DNA of 64,000 nucleotides from Lachnospiraceae bacterium (GCA_009779895.1 WRBB01000001.1:124001-188000), one strand, 5' to 3'. Counted from the first letter of the stretch, positions 9,801-18,462 are shown. Made by a program: numbers and translations. Notes: generated from the sequence alone by a model not told the origin.

Positions 9801-10260
9801 AGAGCTTGGTAGAGGGGGAGCGCCAACCCTTGAGATTTTTGCGCAAATGTATATTGAGGAAGCGAGAATAGAGGGCGTTCGGGCTGAAGTTGCTTTTGCT
9901 CAGGCAATGAAAGAAACGGGATTTTTGAGATACGGTGGAATTGTACAAATTAGCCAATATAATTTCTGTGGGTTGGGTGCATTGGATGGAAATGCAGTAG
10001 GTGAGGCTGCTTCTTTTAGAGATGTGCGGACGGGAATCAGAGCCCAGATCCATCATTTGAAAGCATATGCTTCTACGGAAGCGTTGGTAAATTCAAATGA
10101 GAGTCCACGTGCAATTTATGTAACAAGGGGTATGGCACCTTATGTAAACTGGCTTGGTTTGGGAGAAAATCCAAATTATCCAACAAGAGGATGGGCGACA
10201 GATCCTAATTATGGTAAGAGTATTGTAAATGATTATATAAAGGTATTATTAACATTTTAG
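6862..10260 (+). CDS. Secreted bifunctional wall hydrolase: N-acetylmuramoyl-L-alanine amidase, five GBS_Bsp-like repeats, glucosaminidase
   Basis: The 1132-residue protein starts with a signal peptide (about residues 1-27, ending QVFA). After a 200-residue unknown region comes an Amidase_3 domain (about 245-450). Its zinc ligands are His253 (SAGHC), Glu267 (LLEHQ) and His329 (VDIHFNAG), with catalytic Glu413 (VENAFVDN). Five repeats of about 90 residues follow (roughly 464-943), each with a core like VWS..NQSDL.WY and YHVHAY; these match GBS_Bsp-like domains. The C-terminus (about 967-1132) is a glucosaminidase-type muramidase domain with AQAMKETGFLRYGG. It probably cuts both stem peptide and glycan during wall turnover. 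It has its own promoter and lies at the border of the polysaccharide locus. Confidence 0.9.
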   Translation: MRKNRKLLSMFLVIVLLLLSGAQVFATEVFVLEENHESTVPVEKLKAFEFVYIDETVIYVPEEQNIAVIFADETLRVTAASLHLRSLFTGEETIVDASNIVGNSVLFTIMYGDDAVADHLILEQIVYQVEQMESDISVYFAAQAIEAGYVVTHETKPQVGEVEQAGADVTIHTVDALGELVSEEANMEDIPEIIGDIIENADIEIEAYPLNDLTSEKDASALSAAFDFLKTTFVGIETNASTSNTIIVISAGHCATHTGAAANGLLEHQLTFQVAQYTKQELDKYGGVTVYTDRPTIHCRYPGQTMAYCVSQRVRDAKALGASVYVDIHFNAGGGTGAEVYYPNNSYSQTIHQSGLALANQILSQLSALGLVNRGAKIRNNTLGQTDAQGNSADFYTSNALAKELGMVGIIVENAFVDNQADVARLRDETFLQDLGVAIAKGIANTYSLGESSNVSPPTLARANIRNTDSFAGTFQVHLSGMPATGANVAVWAEIGGQDDLKWYSVSGTSAVLTINSSNHMDQKGLYHIHVYSRQGAFLCGAAARIATNTMANVSTISRDGENTVEVQVSFPVTGNEITRVQVPVWASSDQRDIVWYNATRDHNGMWTARVHIGSHRLSGRYTAHVYATNTNGITRFVGGRTFTIQQPSVRTIAINNYNRNAGTYDVVLSGIHAVSGVNSVRIANWSKADQSDLIWYQATRQQDGSYRATVSIARHGFNVGRYHAHAYLTTNNGMTVFRGTSHMVFSPSVVIAAADRANTETLYELSAANVAMLGTVSRVRFAVWSNQGGQSDLNWYAGTRNGNGAWVATADIRKHKTAGLYHVHAYATVNGGTERFIGGTSFRVSGIPMGRLTVDNVNGDTGAFRIVISNVNHPSGITKVQLPVWSRANQSDIVWYDAIRQSNGSYRVDVNPSNHNMNSGIYIAHLYVTTGNGMVAFAGGMQRNVKAPDLYSIMGSTQTTAAQLVRYYRARSPIAYPAAELGRGGAPTLEIFAQMYIEEARIEGVRAEVAFAQAMKETGFLRYGGIVQISQYNFCGLGALDGNAVGEAASFRDVRTGIRAQIHHLKAYASTEALVNSNESPRAIYVTRGMAPYVNWLGLGENPNYPTRGWATDPNYGKSIVNDYIKVLLTF

Positions 10261-10265
10261 TTTGT

Positions 10266-10294
10266 TTGCAACAATTGCCCTGATATGGTATAAT
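10266..10294 (+). promoter_or_regulatory. Promoter at the head of the polysaccharide locus
   Basis: TTGCAA at 10266-10271, 17-base spacer, TATAAT at 10289-10294, with an extended TGG just before the -10. It lies between the hydrolase stop and the Wzm-like gene and probably drives the first polysaccharide operon. Confidence 0.75.
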
Positions 10295-10331
10295 TACACA
10301 GCTTTCAACATTATGAAATAAGGAGTACCGG

Positions 10332-11330
10332 ATGGGAAAGAAAAAGATAATTGGAACGATATTACTGATTCTGATTGGTATAAGCTCAAATATATTGCTG
10401 GTGGTAGTGTTTCAAGGCTTTTCCCATTTCAATCGGATCTTTTATATAGTTTCAATCATTGTATTATGTTTGATTATAGATGTGATCGTATGGATTATGA
10501 TAAAGAAATCAGAGAAACTCGTTGCCATACCACTTGAGATATTTCGAGATAGAAAATTAATTGCCCGTTTAGCCTACAACGATTTTAAGCAGAGGTTTGC
10601 AGGCTCCTTTTTTGGTCTGTTTTGGGCTTTTGTACAACCGGTGGTTACCATCGTGGTATTTTGGTTTGTATTTGAACATGGGTTAAATGCCGGCAGGCAG
10701 CAGATGGCCGATGGCATTACAGTGCCTTTTGTTTTGTTTTTGGTATCCGGCCTTGTGCCTTGGTTTTTCTTTTCAGATGCACTGAGCAATGGGACCAATT
10801 CACTCATTGCATACAATTACCTGGTGAAAAAAGTGGTATTTCACATTAGTATTCTTCCGATTGTGAAAGTGGCTGCTTCTCTTTTTGTACATTTATTTTT
10901 TTTGACTTTTGCGATTATATTATTTATGGCATATGGTTTTTATCCGGATTTACATACGTTACAGGTGGTTTATTACTCCTTTGCGTTATTTGTGTTGGTG
11001 CTAGGTGTCAGTTATTTGACCTGTTCAGTTGTGGTTTTTTTCAGAGATTTGACAGAAATCATCAATATCGTATTACAGGTTGGTATGTGGGCTACGCCCA
11101 TTATGTGGAATATACATGCACTGAATCCAAGTCCGCTGACCGGATTTCTCATTCGTTTAAATCCGATTTATTATATCGTTTCGGGATACCGGGATGCTTT
11201 TATCAATAAGATATGGTTTTGGGAGAGGCCAGAGGTGACCATTTATTTTTGGATGGTAACCATAGTGATTGGTACCGTTGGATTTTTAACATTCCGAAGA
11301 TTGAAGATACATTTTGCAGATGTTTTATAG
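10332..11330 (+). CDS. ABC-2 type polysaccharide exporter permease (Wzm/TagG-like)
   Basis: The 332-residue integral membrane protein carries two extra N-terminal helices (about residues 7-28 and 33-56). The typical polysaccharide-export permease region follows, opening with LIARLAYNDFKQRFAGSFFG and FWAFVQPVVT. It would form the channel that moves a lipid-linked glycan across the membrane. Its ATPase partner is the Wzt-like protein at 22663, about 11 kb downstream, an unusually wide separation for this pair. AAGGAGT precedes the ATG. It is the first gene of the locus behind a consensus promoter. Confidence 0.9.
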   Translation: MGKKKIIGTILLILIGISSNILLVVVFQGFSHFNRIFYIVSIIVLCLIIDVIVWIMIKKSEKLVAIPLEIFRDRKLIARLAYNDFKQRFAGSFFGLFWAFVQPVVTIVVFWFVFEHGLNAGRQQMADGITVPFVLFLVSGLVPWFFFSDALSNGTNSLIAYNYLVKKVVFHISILPIVKVAASLFVHLFFLTFAIILFMAYGFYPDLHTLQVVYYSFALFVLVLGVSYLTCSVVVFFRDLTEIINIVLQVGMWATPIMWNIHALNPSPLTGFLIRLNPIYYIVSGYRDAFINKIWFWERPEVTIYFWMVTIVIGTVGFLTFRRLKIHFADVL

Positions 11331-11353
11331 AAAGAAAAGCTAGGAGAGTTTTG

Positions 11354-12325
11354 ATGGATGCAACAATTGTAATACCAACGAAAAATGCCGGTGATATCTT
11401 AAATCGTACGTTAGGGATGGTATTTTCGCAAAAAACCCAATTTACATATGAGGTTATTTGTGTTGACTCCGGTTCCAAAGACAATACATTAGAAATTATA
11501 AAACAATATCCTTGTATCTTGTATGAAATACCGGCACAGGAGTTTGGCCATGGAAAAACAAGGAATTATGGCGCGTCCCAAGGAAAAGGTGAGTTCATTG
11601 TATTCATTACTCAAGATGCGGCACCGGCAAAGGAAGATTGGTTGGAACAATTGATTTTGGCGGTGAAATCAGATGATCAAATTGCCGGAGGATTTGGTAT
11701 TCATTATCCTTATGAAGATTGCAATGCCTTAGATCGTGTTGATTTGGTGCGGCACTTTCAAAACTATGGTATGGAAAATACGATTTTTTATATTGATGAT
11801 ATGGAAAAGTTTAAAAATGACAATGCTTATATGCAACATCTGGCTTTTTTTTCAGATAACAATTCTTGTATTCGTCGTGCTGTTTGGCAGCAATATCCAT
11901 ATCCGGATGTGAATTTTGCGGAAGATCAAATATGGATGCGTAAAATGATGGAAAAGGGTTATAAAAAAGTATACTGTCCAAAAGCACCGGTATACCATTC
12001 CCATAATTTTAAGTTAAGCACCTATTATAAGCGTTTTTTTGACGAATATCGAGGCTTGTATGATGTATATGGTTATATTATTTCAGATAGTTGGTGGAGC
12101 TTGCCCATTCACTGGGCAAAGCATATTCGTAGGGATTTAGCAAATATTCGTTCACAGCAGATGTCCAGGAGTCGAAAATTATATTGGTTGGGTTATTCTA
12201 TCATTCGCAATTATTGTCGTTATTATGGCGGTTATAAGGGTGGGATGTGGCATAGTTTCTCTCCTGCAAGGCAACAGAGGATTGACCGCAGATTTTCCCA
12301 GCAATATAAAGAGAAAAGAGCTTAG
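11354..12325 (+). CDS. Family 2 glycosyltransferase (rhamnosyltransferase-like)
   Basis: The 323-residue GT-A enzyme opens with ATIVIPTKNAGDILNRTL, has the nucleotide-binding DSGSKDNT, and a QDAAPA segment where the metal-binding site lies. It resembles rhamnosyltransferases of wall and O-antigen rhamnans, consistent with rfbBAC and rgpF-like genes in the same locus; the donor is inferred. The ATG at 11354 is chosen because TAGGAGAG lies seven bases upstream. The longer frame back to 11213 would overlap the permease by over 100 bases. Confidence 0.85.
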   Translation: MDATIVIPTKNAGDILNRTLGMVFSQKTQFTYEVICVDSGSKDNTLEIIKQYPCILYEIPAQEFGHGKTRNYGASQGKGEFIVFITQDAAPAKEDWLEQLILAVKSDDQIAGGFGIHYPYEDCNALDRVDLVRHFQNYGMENTIFYIDDMEKFKNDNAYMQHLAFFSDNNSCIRRAVWQQYPYPDVNFAEDQIWMRKMMEKGYKKVYCPKAPVYHSHNFKLSTYYKRFFDEYRGLYDVYGYIISDSWWSLPIHWAKHIRRDLANIRSQQMSRSRKLYWLGYSIIRNYCRYYGGYKGGMWHSFSPARQQRIDRRFSQQYKEKRA

Positions 12326-12326
12326 A

Positions 12327-13898
12327 ATGATAAAAAAGTTATTGGGATTTTCCAAAAAAGTAATCAAGAAAATATTACGAATGTTTCGCTTGTGGCCCGC
12401 AGAAACCCTCACGGCAGATCATGCCGAGCCAAAAGTTGTCCCGGATTTTGATATGCACGGGCGGGAGCGACCTGTTATCATAAAAACAGCAGGTGTGCTA
12501 CTGGATGAATTGCGGGATGTGAAAAACCCCAAAATTGCCATACAAATTCATATGTATTTCCTGGATGTGATAGATGAAATTACAGCGGTTTTAAAAACAA
12601 TACCATATCCCTTTGATTGCTTTGTGACAACGGACACAGAGGAAAAAAAATTAAAGATAGCGGAGCAGTTTGGAGTAGTTTGTGTTGATGGCGTATTACA
12701 AATTGATGTATTTGAAAATCGCGGACGGGATGTTGGTCCCTTTTTGCAACAGCTTTCATCAAGGATTGGGCAATATAAATATATCGCACATCTTCACACA
12801 AAAAAATCTTGTCATACAGATTTTGGGGATGATTGGCGCAGATATCTCTTTAAAAACATGTTTGATAGCAAAGAGAATGTAGCGGCAATTTTAGAACAGT
12901 TTGAGAAAGATGATACATTGGGGCTTGTTGTCCCGGAAATATATCCCATTGTGCGTGGGTTATTGCATTGGGATGATACCAAAGATGCCGTTTGTAAATT
13001 ATTGCGAACCCTTGGTGTAGATAGAGAATTGCCAAAGCGTCCCATGTGTCCGGTAGGTGATATTTTTTGGGCGAGAGTAGAGGCGGTGCGTCCTCTTTTT
13101 GAAAAGGGTTATACACAAAAAGATTTTCAGGAAGAAGATGGTCAATTAAATTATACCTTTGCGCATGTGGTGGAAAGAGTGTGGTGCTATTTGGTTGCGG
13201 GGCGGGGGTATCGCTACCAGGTTCATGTAAATATGATAGCCGATTTTGTTGAAAAAATAGCTACAAATTATTTGGTTTATGCATATACAAATGATAAATT
13301 TACAGATTCTTATTTGCAACAGATACAATCGATGATAGAGCAGTTTGATGATTATGTGATTGTTGTTTCAAGTGGATTGTTGGAGCGGAGCGATTGTTCT
13401 TTTTTGCGCCGGTTTCAAGATAAGATTCTTTCTTACGAAGGTCCTGTCTGTAATATTACGATGTATCAATATGCAATGGACAAGAAAAAAGAAGAAATTA
13501 AAAAATATGAAACATTATGTGTATGTGATGCGTCATGGATTGGCCCTTTTTATGATATATCAGCTATTTTAAATGACTTGCAACAAATGAAATCTAAGGT
13601 GGTTGGGATATTTTATACCACCATATCGCAAGCAGGTTTGGTATTATTTCATTTAAAAAATAATTCTTATGCTATAATACAAGAAAGTTTGCGTGCAGAT
13701 GTTATGGTTGATGCGGCTTATGTTTCGGAAAGCCGGTATATAGGAGAATGGTTACATACAAAGGATCCGGTCAATGTGCTTGCTTATGACTTTATTATAC
13801 TAAATGCGCCATTGATTAAAGCAGCAAGTTTGCGACAAGTGCGTCCGCAGGAAAAAGTATTATTAAAAGCGTTTTTGGATGCCCAAATGATACAATAA
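12327..13898 (+). CDS. Rhamnan synthesis protein RgpF-like glycosyltransferase
   Basis: The 523-residue protein has an RgpF core (about residues 50-320): IAIQIHMYFLDVIDEI, VFENRGRDVGPFL and HLHTKKSCHTDFGDDWRRYL are hallmarks of the rhamnan synthesis F family, which build rhamnose-glucose wall polysaccharides. The C-terminal 200 residues are not recognised and seem to be an added alpha/beta domain. The ATG at 12327 directly follows the previous stop and lies within GAGAAAAGAGCTTAGA. The longer frame to 12225 would overlap the upstream gene heavily and is rejected. Confidence 0.85.
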   Translation: MIKKLLGFSKKVIKKILRMFRLWPAETLTADHAEPKVVPDFDMHGRERPVIIKTAGVLLDELRDVKNPKIAIQIHMYFLDVIDEITAVLKTIPYPFDCFVTTDTEEKKLKIAEQFGVVCVDGVLQIDVFENRGRDVGPFLQQLSSRIGQYKYIAHLHTKKSCHTDFGDDWRRYLFKNMFDSKENVAAILEQFEKDDTLGLVVPEIYPIVRGLLHWDDTKDAVCKLLRTLGVDRELPKRPMCPVGDIFWARVEAVRPLFEKGYTQKDFQEEDGQLNYTFAHVVERVWCYLVAGRGYRYQVHVNMIADFVEKIATNYLVYAYTNDKFTDSYLQQIQSMIEQFDDYVIVVSSGLLERSDCSFLRRFQDKILSYEGPVCNITMYQYAMDKKKEEIKKYETLCVCDASWIGPFYDISAILNDLQQMKSKVVGIFYTTISQAGLVLFHLKNNSYAIIQESLRADVMVDAAYVSESRYIGEWLHTKDPVNVLAYDFIILNAPLIKAASLRQVRPQEKVLLKAFLDAQMIQ

Positions 13899-13913
13899 AA
13901 GGAGACATATGAA

Positions 13914-15113
13914 ATGAAAAAAAACATAATTCGGCGTGGTATCAGCTTGTTGAAACGACGTGGTGTCCGTGGTGTTGTGGAAAAGGTCAATGTGATTCCA
14001 AGAAAAGATGAACTGATTCACAATATGCAATATATTATGGAACAAGAAGAGATTCCTTTGGATGTAGAGGCGATGGAGCGCCATAAAAAGGATGAAGTAA
14101 AATTGCTGAATTGGGTTATTCCGGAGATGGGAAAAGGTTCAGGCGGTCATACAACCATATTTCGGATGATGTCACATTTGGAAAATATGGGTTATCATAG
14201 TAGGGTATATTTGTTCTATTCTCCGAATTATAGAGACAATCAATCGGTTGTAGCTTTTGTACGAGAGCATTTTCCTTTATTGGATCATCGTGTGGAGTTG
14301 TTTTGGGATTTGTCGCAGTTGACTTATGCCCATGCAACCTTTGCGACTTCGTGGGAAACGGCATATTATGTTCGCCGTTACAAAAATACTTCTGTCCGGT
14401 GTTATTTTGTGCAGGATTTTGAGCCTTTTTTCTTTCCCAATGGTTCTTATTATCATTTGGCGGAAAATACTTATAGATTTGGTTTTTATGGCATAACTGC
14501 CGGGGATTGGCTCAAAGAAAAGCTCAACAAAGAGTACGGCATGTGGACTAGAAGTTTTGGTTTTTCTTATGACAAGGAAGTATATAAAGCCTCCGTCAAA
14601 AATGAATTTAGCAAGAAAATATTTTTCTATGCACGTCCTTATACACCAAGAAGAGATTTTGAAATTGGTTTGTTGGCCTTAGATGCAGTGTGCAAACGCA
14701 TGGAGGATGTGACAGTTGTATTTGCAGGGGAAGATATCAGCAATTATGTCATTCCTTTTAAACATGAAAATCATGGTATTGTTACGGTTGAGGCGTTGGC
14801 ATCATTTTACGCAGAATGTGATATGTGTTTGGTGATTTCCGGTACAAACCTTTCCTTATTGCCATTAGAGATTATGGGTTCGAACTCAGTGGCCATATGT
14901 TCAAAAGGTGATAACAGTTCTTGGTTGGTAAATGAAGAAAATGCAATTATGGTTGATTATGATCCTGTGGAGATTGCCAATACGATGATTGCTTATTATA
15001 ATCGGCCGGAAGAATTGGCTTTAATTCGGGAGAAAGGCCTTGCTTTTGCTAGACAGACAGCATGGGAAAAAGAAGCAGAAAAAATAAAAGTAGCTTTGGG
15101 AGAGATTTTGTAA
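13914..15113 (+). CDS. GT4-type rhamnosyltransferase, WsaF-like
   Basis: The 399-residue GT-B protein has a conserved start region (LLNWVIPEMGKGSGGHTTIF), a central VRCYFVQDFEPFFFPNGS and a C-terminal domain with KKIFFYARPYTPRRDFE and GTNLSLLPLEIMGSN. These match the WsaF class of rhamnosyltransferases that use dTDP-L-rhamnose for S-layer and wall glycans. AAAGGAGA lies eight bases before the ATG. The first 60 residues are basic and may touch the membrane. Its place between the RgpF-like protein and the phosphoglycerol transferase fits wall rhamnan synthesis. Confidence 0.85.
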   Translation: MKKNIIRRGISLLKRRGVRGVVEKVNVIPRKDELIHNMQYIMEQEEIPLDVEAMERHKKDEVKLLNWVIPEMGKGSGGHTTIFRMMSHLENMGYHSRVYLFYSPNYRDNQSVVAFVREHFPLLDHRVELFWDLSQLTYAHATFATSWETAYYVRRYKNTSVRCYFVQDFEPFFFPNGSYYHLAENTYRFGFYGITAGDWLKEKLNKEYGMWTRSFGFSYDKEVYKASVKNEFSKKIFFYARPYTPRRDFEIGLLALDAVCKRMEDVTVVFAGEDISNYVIPFKHENHGIVTVEALASFYAECDMCLVISGTNLSLLPLEIMGSNSVAICSKGDNSSWLVNEENAIMVDYDPVEIANTMIAYYNRPEELALIREKGLAFARQTAWEKEAEKIKVALGEIL

Positions 15114-15135
15114 GTAATCATAACAGGAGTTAAAA

Positions 15136-17253
15136 ATGATGAAGACCAAAGAAGCATCCGCTACGGTTAATATGTCTGAGGTGGCGGAACAGGCAGAGGC
15201 AGCAAAGGCGGGAAAGCCGAAAAAAACAGTAAAAGAAAAAATATTTCTGATGATTCGAATTATTTTGATGGTTATGGTGGCACTAATCGCAGTTATGGCG
15301 TCCATTGTGTTCACCGGCGTTCGTTGGATGCTTGCGACATGGCAACATTTGACCATGGACGAGCTTATCTTTACGGTTCGCCATTCCTTAGGCGGCGCAG
15401 ATTCGGACTTTGTTCGAGATGTGTTGCATTCCGTATTACCAACCACCCTTTTGGTGCTGATACTTTTGCTAGTTTCTTATATTGTTTTTTTCAAAAAAAG
15501 AAAAGTATTGTATCCGATTATGAGTGTTACGGTTGTAGCTAGTATCGTTGTAGCATTAATAACGGCAAATATTACAATCGAAGAGTTGGATGTGGTGGAG
15601 TTTATAGAAAATCAAGAAGTGATTTCAGATTTTATTGGTGATAACTATGTAAACCCTCATCATATGGAGTTGATTTTTCCGGAGCAAAAGCGAAATTTAA
15701 TCTATATATACTTAGAGTCTATGGAGACCACCTTTGTGGATGTGGAAAGCGGAGGTGCATTTGCGTATAATGTGATACCGCAATTGACAACACTTGCCAA
15801 GGAAAATGAAGATTTCTCAGGTGCAGAGTCGGCAATCAACGGAGCTGTAACGCTTCCGGGGACAACCTGGACTACCGGTGGTATGTTTGCGCAAACAGCA
15901 GGATTGCCTCTTTTGATACCGATTGATGGAAGTGCCATGGATACGCAAGATGAGTTTTTTCCGGAATTGCTGACCTTAGGTGGTATCTTGGAGGAGGAGG
16001 GTTATGCCAATTATCTTTTGATTGGTTCGGACGCTGCTTTTGGCGGCAGGGAGCTTTATTTTACGACACATGGCAATTTTACCATTTTTGATTATTACTA
16101 TGCCCATGATAATGGATTGATACCGGAAGATCATAGAGTATGGTGGGGATTTGAGGATTGGCGTTTGTTTGATATCGCGCGTGAGAAACTTTTGGAAATT
16201 GCGGAAAATGAGGAACCTTTCAACTTTACTATGTTGACGGTAGATACGCATTTTCCGGATGGGTGGTTATGTGAAGAATGTCCGGACTTTTTTGATGATC
16301 AATATAAAAATGTATTTTTATGTGCAGATGATCAGGTGGCTTCGTTTATTGCGTGGGTGCAGGAGCAGGATTTTTATGAAAATACAACGATTGTGTTATC
16401 GGGAGATCATTTGACGATGGATGGCAATTTTCCCAAGCATAAAACAATCGAATATTTCAGAAAAACATATACTACGGTGATTAATTCTGCGGTAGAAGTA
16501 GAGGATTCTACCTTGCGGAGACATTTTTCTACGATGGATTTATTTCCGACTACATTGGCCGGTTTAGGTGTTGAGATACCCGGTAATCGTTTGGGATTGG
16601 GAGCAAATTTGTTTTCAACAGAGCCAACCAAGTTAGAGCGATACGGCATTGAGAAAGTAACGGCGGAATTACGCAAGAACTCGGACTTTATGGATCGGTT
16701 AACAGAGAACATCAACGCAGATCATCCACAAATTGTCCGGCGACGCTTGGAAAATGAGATGTATCATGGTAGTTTCACGACGATATTTCCCTTTGATGAG
16801 GAGAATTATCTTCTTTCTGTATTATTCGATGCAAGTAGTTTTGAGGTGATTATGTGTGATTTCCATGTAATTGCGGCGGTTTGGTCTTTACCGGAGCAAG
16901 AAGACATGCAGTGGATTCGGGGAATACAGGCAGAGAACGGACTTTGGATTATGAATATAGATATGATGAGAACCGGCTTGCATACAGGAGATCACCATGT
17001 TCATATCTTTATTCGGGAGAATGAAGACAATGAGGTGATCGCATTTCATACAACGCATGCCTATATTCCGGAAATAGAGGAAGAAATATTCTATGATGAA
17101 TGGGGTAACCGGGTGGATGCAGAAGGTTATCGAATTGACGAGGAAGGTTATCGTATGGATGAGTGGGGCAACCGTATTTATGTAGACGAGTGGGGCAATC
17201 GTATAGATGAATGGGGTAATTTTATAGATGAGTGGGGCAACCGCATTTGGTAA
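15136..17253 (+). CDS. MdoB/LTA-synthase-like phosphoglycerol transferase with GBS_Bsp-like domain and DEWGN-repeat tail
   Basis: The 705-residue protein has three transmembrane helices in residues 35-150, then an extracellular sulfatase-fold domain. Expected active-site residues are visible: Glu194 (YLESMET), the nucleophile region GTTWTTGG at 242-249, His372 (VDTHFPDG) and Asp424/His425 (SGDHLT). The WTTGGMFAQTAGLPL stretch is closer to MdoB/OpgB than to classical LtaS. Such enzymes move phosphoglycerol onto glycans outside the cell. Residues about 536-645 form a GBS_Bsp-like domain like those of the wall hydrolase at 6862. The last 53 residues are short repeats of DEWGNRI and EGYRID. The added domains are unusual for this family. 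Confidence 0.88.
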   Translation: MMKTKEASATVNMSEVAEQAEAAKAGKPKKTVKEKIFLMIRIILMVMVALIAVMASIVFTGVRWMLATWQHLTMDELIFTVRHSLGGADSDFVRDVLHSVLPTTLLVLILLLVSYIVFFKKRKVLYPIMSVTVVASIVVALITANITIEELDVVEFIENQEVISDFIGDNYVNPHHMELIFPEQKRNLIYIYLESMETTFVDVESGGAFAYNVIPQLTTLAKENEDFSGAESAINGAVTLPGTTWTTGGMFAQTAGLPLLIPIDGSAMDTQDEFFPELLTLGGILEEEGYANYLLIGSDAAFGGRELYFTTHGNFTIFDYYYAHDNGLIPEDHRVWWGFEDWRLFDIAREKLLEIAENEEPFNFTMLTVDTHFPDGWLCEECPDFFDDQYKNVFLCADDQVASFIAWVQEQDFYENTTIVLSGDHLTMDGNFPKHKTIEYFRKTYTTVINSAVEVEDSTLRRHFSTMDLFPTTLAGLGVEIPGNRLGLGANLFSTEPTKLERYGIEKVTAELRKNSDFMDRLTENINADHPQIVRRRLENEMYHGSFTTIFPFDEENYLLSVLFDASSFEVIMCDFHVIAAVWSLPEQEDMQWIRGIQAENGLWIMNIDMMRTGLHTGDHHVHIFIRENEDNEVIAFHTTHAYIPEIEEEIFYDEWGNRVDAEGYRIDEEGYRMDEWGNRIYVDEWGNRIDEWGNFIDEWGNRIW
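17094..17250 (+). repeat. Tandem short coding repeat (DEWGNRI type)
   Basis: Five copies of a unit encoding DEWGN plus two or three residues, with two diverged EGYRID/EGYRMD units between them. They form the extreme C-terminus of the phosphoglycerol transferase. The DNA copies (GATGAGTGGGGCAACCG type) are similar enough to permit slippage in copy number. Confidence 0.85.
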
Positions 17254-17255
17254 AG

Positions 17256-17284
17256 TTGAAAATTGTGGTTGATAATGGTATAAT
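17256..17284 (+). promoter_or_regulatory. Promoter for the dTDP-rhamnose genes
   Basis: TTGAAA at 17256-17261, 17-base spacer, TATAAT at 17279-17284, with an extended TGG before the -10. It sits in the 58-base gap before rfbB. Confidence 0.75.
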
Positions 17285-17311
17285 GATTCGATTAAAAATG
17301 GAGGAATTGCG

Positions 17312-18394
17312 ATGAAAACTTATCTTGTAACCGGTGGTGCCGGTTTTATTGGTTCCAATTATATTCATTATATGTTTAAAAAATACGGAGAAAATATTCG
17401 TATCATCAATGTGGATAAACTGACCTATGCAGGCAATCTGGAAAATTTAAAAGAGGTTGCGGATAGGGAGAATTATACGTTTATAAAAGCTGACATTTGC
17501 GACTCGGAAGCAATCTTTAAAATATTCGAAGAAAATGAAATTGACCGTGTGGTACATTTTGCTGCGGAAAGTCATGTGGATCGAAGCATCAAAGATCCGG
17601 ATGTATTTGTGAAAACCAATGTATTGGGTACTTTGGTGATGTTAAATGCCGCAAAAGCTGCCTGGGAATTGCCGGATGATACATTTAAAAAGGACAAAAA
17701 CTTTTTACATGTATCTACAGATGAGGTATATGGTTCTTTAGAAAATGAGGGCGAGTACTTTTATGAGACCACCCCGTATGATCCCCATAGCCCTTATTCC
17801 GCAAGTAAGGCTGCTTCGGATTTCTTAGTGAAATCCTACATGGATACCTATCGATTTCCGGCAAATATTACCAATTGCAGCAATAATTATGGGCCCTATC
17901 AGTTCCCTGAAAAATTGATTCCGCTGATTATCAACAATGCACTTCAAGGAAAAAAGCTACCCGTTTATGGTGATGGAAAAAATGTACGGGATTGGCTTTA
18001 TGTAGAAGATCATGCCAAAGGTATTGATATGGTGCAAGAAAAGGGTAGGTTGTTTGAGACTTATAACATCGGCGGGCACAACGAAAAAGAAAACATTAAA
18101 ATCATCCATATTATTTTAGACACATTACAGGAGATGTTGCCGGAAGGTGATCCAAGAAAAGAATTGGTCAGTGAAACGTTGATTACTTACGTGGAAGATC
18201 GCAAAGGGCATGACCGGCGATATGCCATTGCACCGGATAAAATCAAAGAAGAAGTAGGTTGGTATCCGGAGACGATGTTTGAAGATGGGATTAAGCTTAC
18301 GATTAGGTGGTTCTTTGAGAATGAAGATTGGTTGCAGCGTGTAACCAGTGGTGATTATCAAAACTATTACGAAGATATGTATCAGACGAGATAA
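17312..18394 (+). CDS. rfbB: dTDP-glucose 4,6-dehydratase
   Basis: This is the second step of dTDP-L-rhamnose synthesis, turning dTDP-glucose into the 4-keto-6-deoxy sugar. The 360-residue extended SDR protein has the NAD motif TGGAGFIGSNYI at the start, the catalytic YSASK with Tyr162 and Lys166, HVSTDEVYGSL and the substrate region NCSNNYGPYQFPEKLIP. GGAGG lies before the ATG. It begins a three-gene block with rfbA and rfbC; a reductase (RfbD) is not in the block. Confidence 0.95.
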   Translation: MKTYLVTGGAGFIGSNYIHYMFKKYGENIRIINVDKLTYAGNLENLKEVADRENYTFIKADICDSEAIFKIFEENEIDRVVHFAAESHVDRSIKDPDVFVKTNVLGTLVMLNAAKAAWELPDDTFKKDKNFLHVSTDEVYGSLENEGEYFYETTPYDPHSPYSASKAASDFLVKSYMDTYRFPANITNCSNNYGPYQFPEKLIPLIINNALQGKKLPVYGDGKNVRDWLYVEDHAKGIDMVQEKGRLFETYNIGGHNEKENIKIIHIILDTLQEMLPEGDPRKELVSETLITYVEDRKGHDRRYAIAPDKIKEEVGWYPETMFEDGIKLTIRWFFENEDWLQRVTSGDYQNYYEDMYQTR

Positions 18395-18406
18395 ATGAGT
18401 AGACAG

Positions 18407-18442
18407 GCAGTATCGCAAGGTACTGCTGGTTTATGTTATAAT
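18407..18442 (+). promoter_or_regulatory. Hairpin and extended -10 element before rfbA
   Basis: GCAGTA at 18407-18412 pairs with TACTGC at 18421-18426 across an 8-base loop. An extended -10 (TGTTATAAT, TATAAT at 18437-18442) follows, but no -35 is visible at the right distance. It may be a weak internal promoter of rfbA or an attenuating hairpin. Confidence 0.4.
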
Positions 18443-18462
18443 GAGTATGTTGGAGGTGAACT

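Noticed and set aside
11213..11353. Upstream extension of the GT2 gene
   Set aside because: It would overlap the permease gene by over 100 bases, while a well-placed ribosome site supports the ATG at 11354.
12225..12326. Upstream extension of the RgpF-like gene
   Set aside because: It overlaps the GT2 gene in another frame; the family-like start MIKKLLGF begins at 12327.
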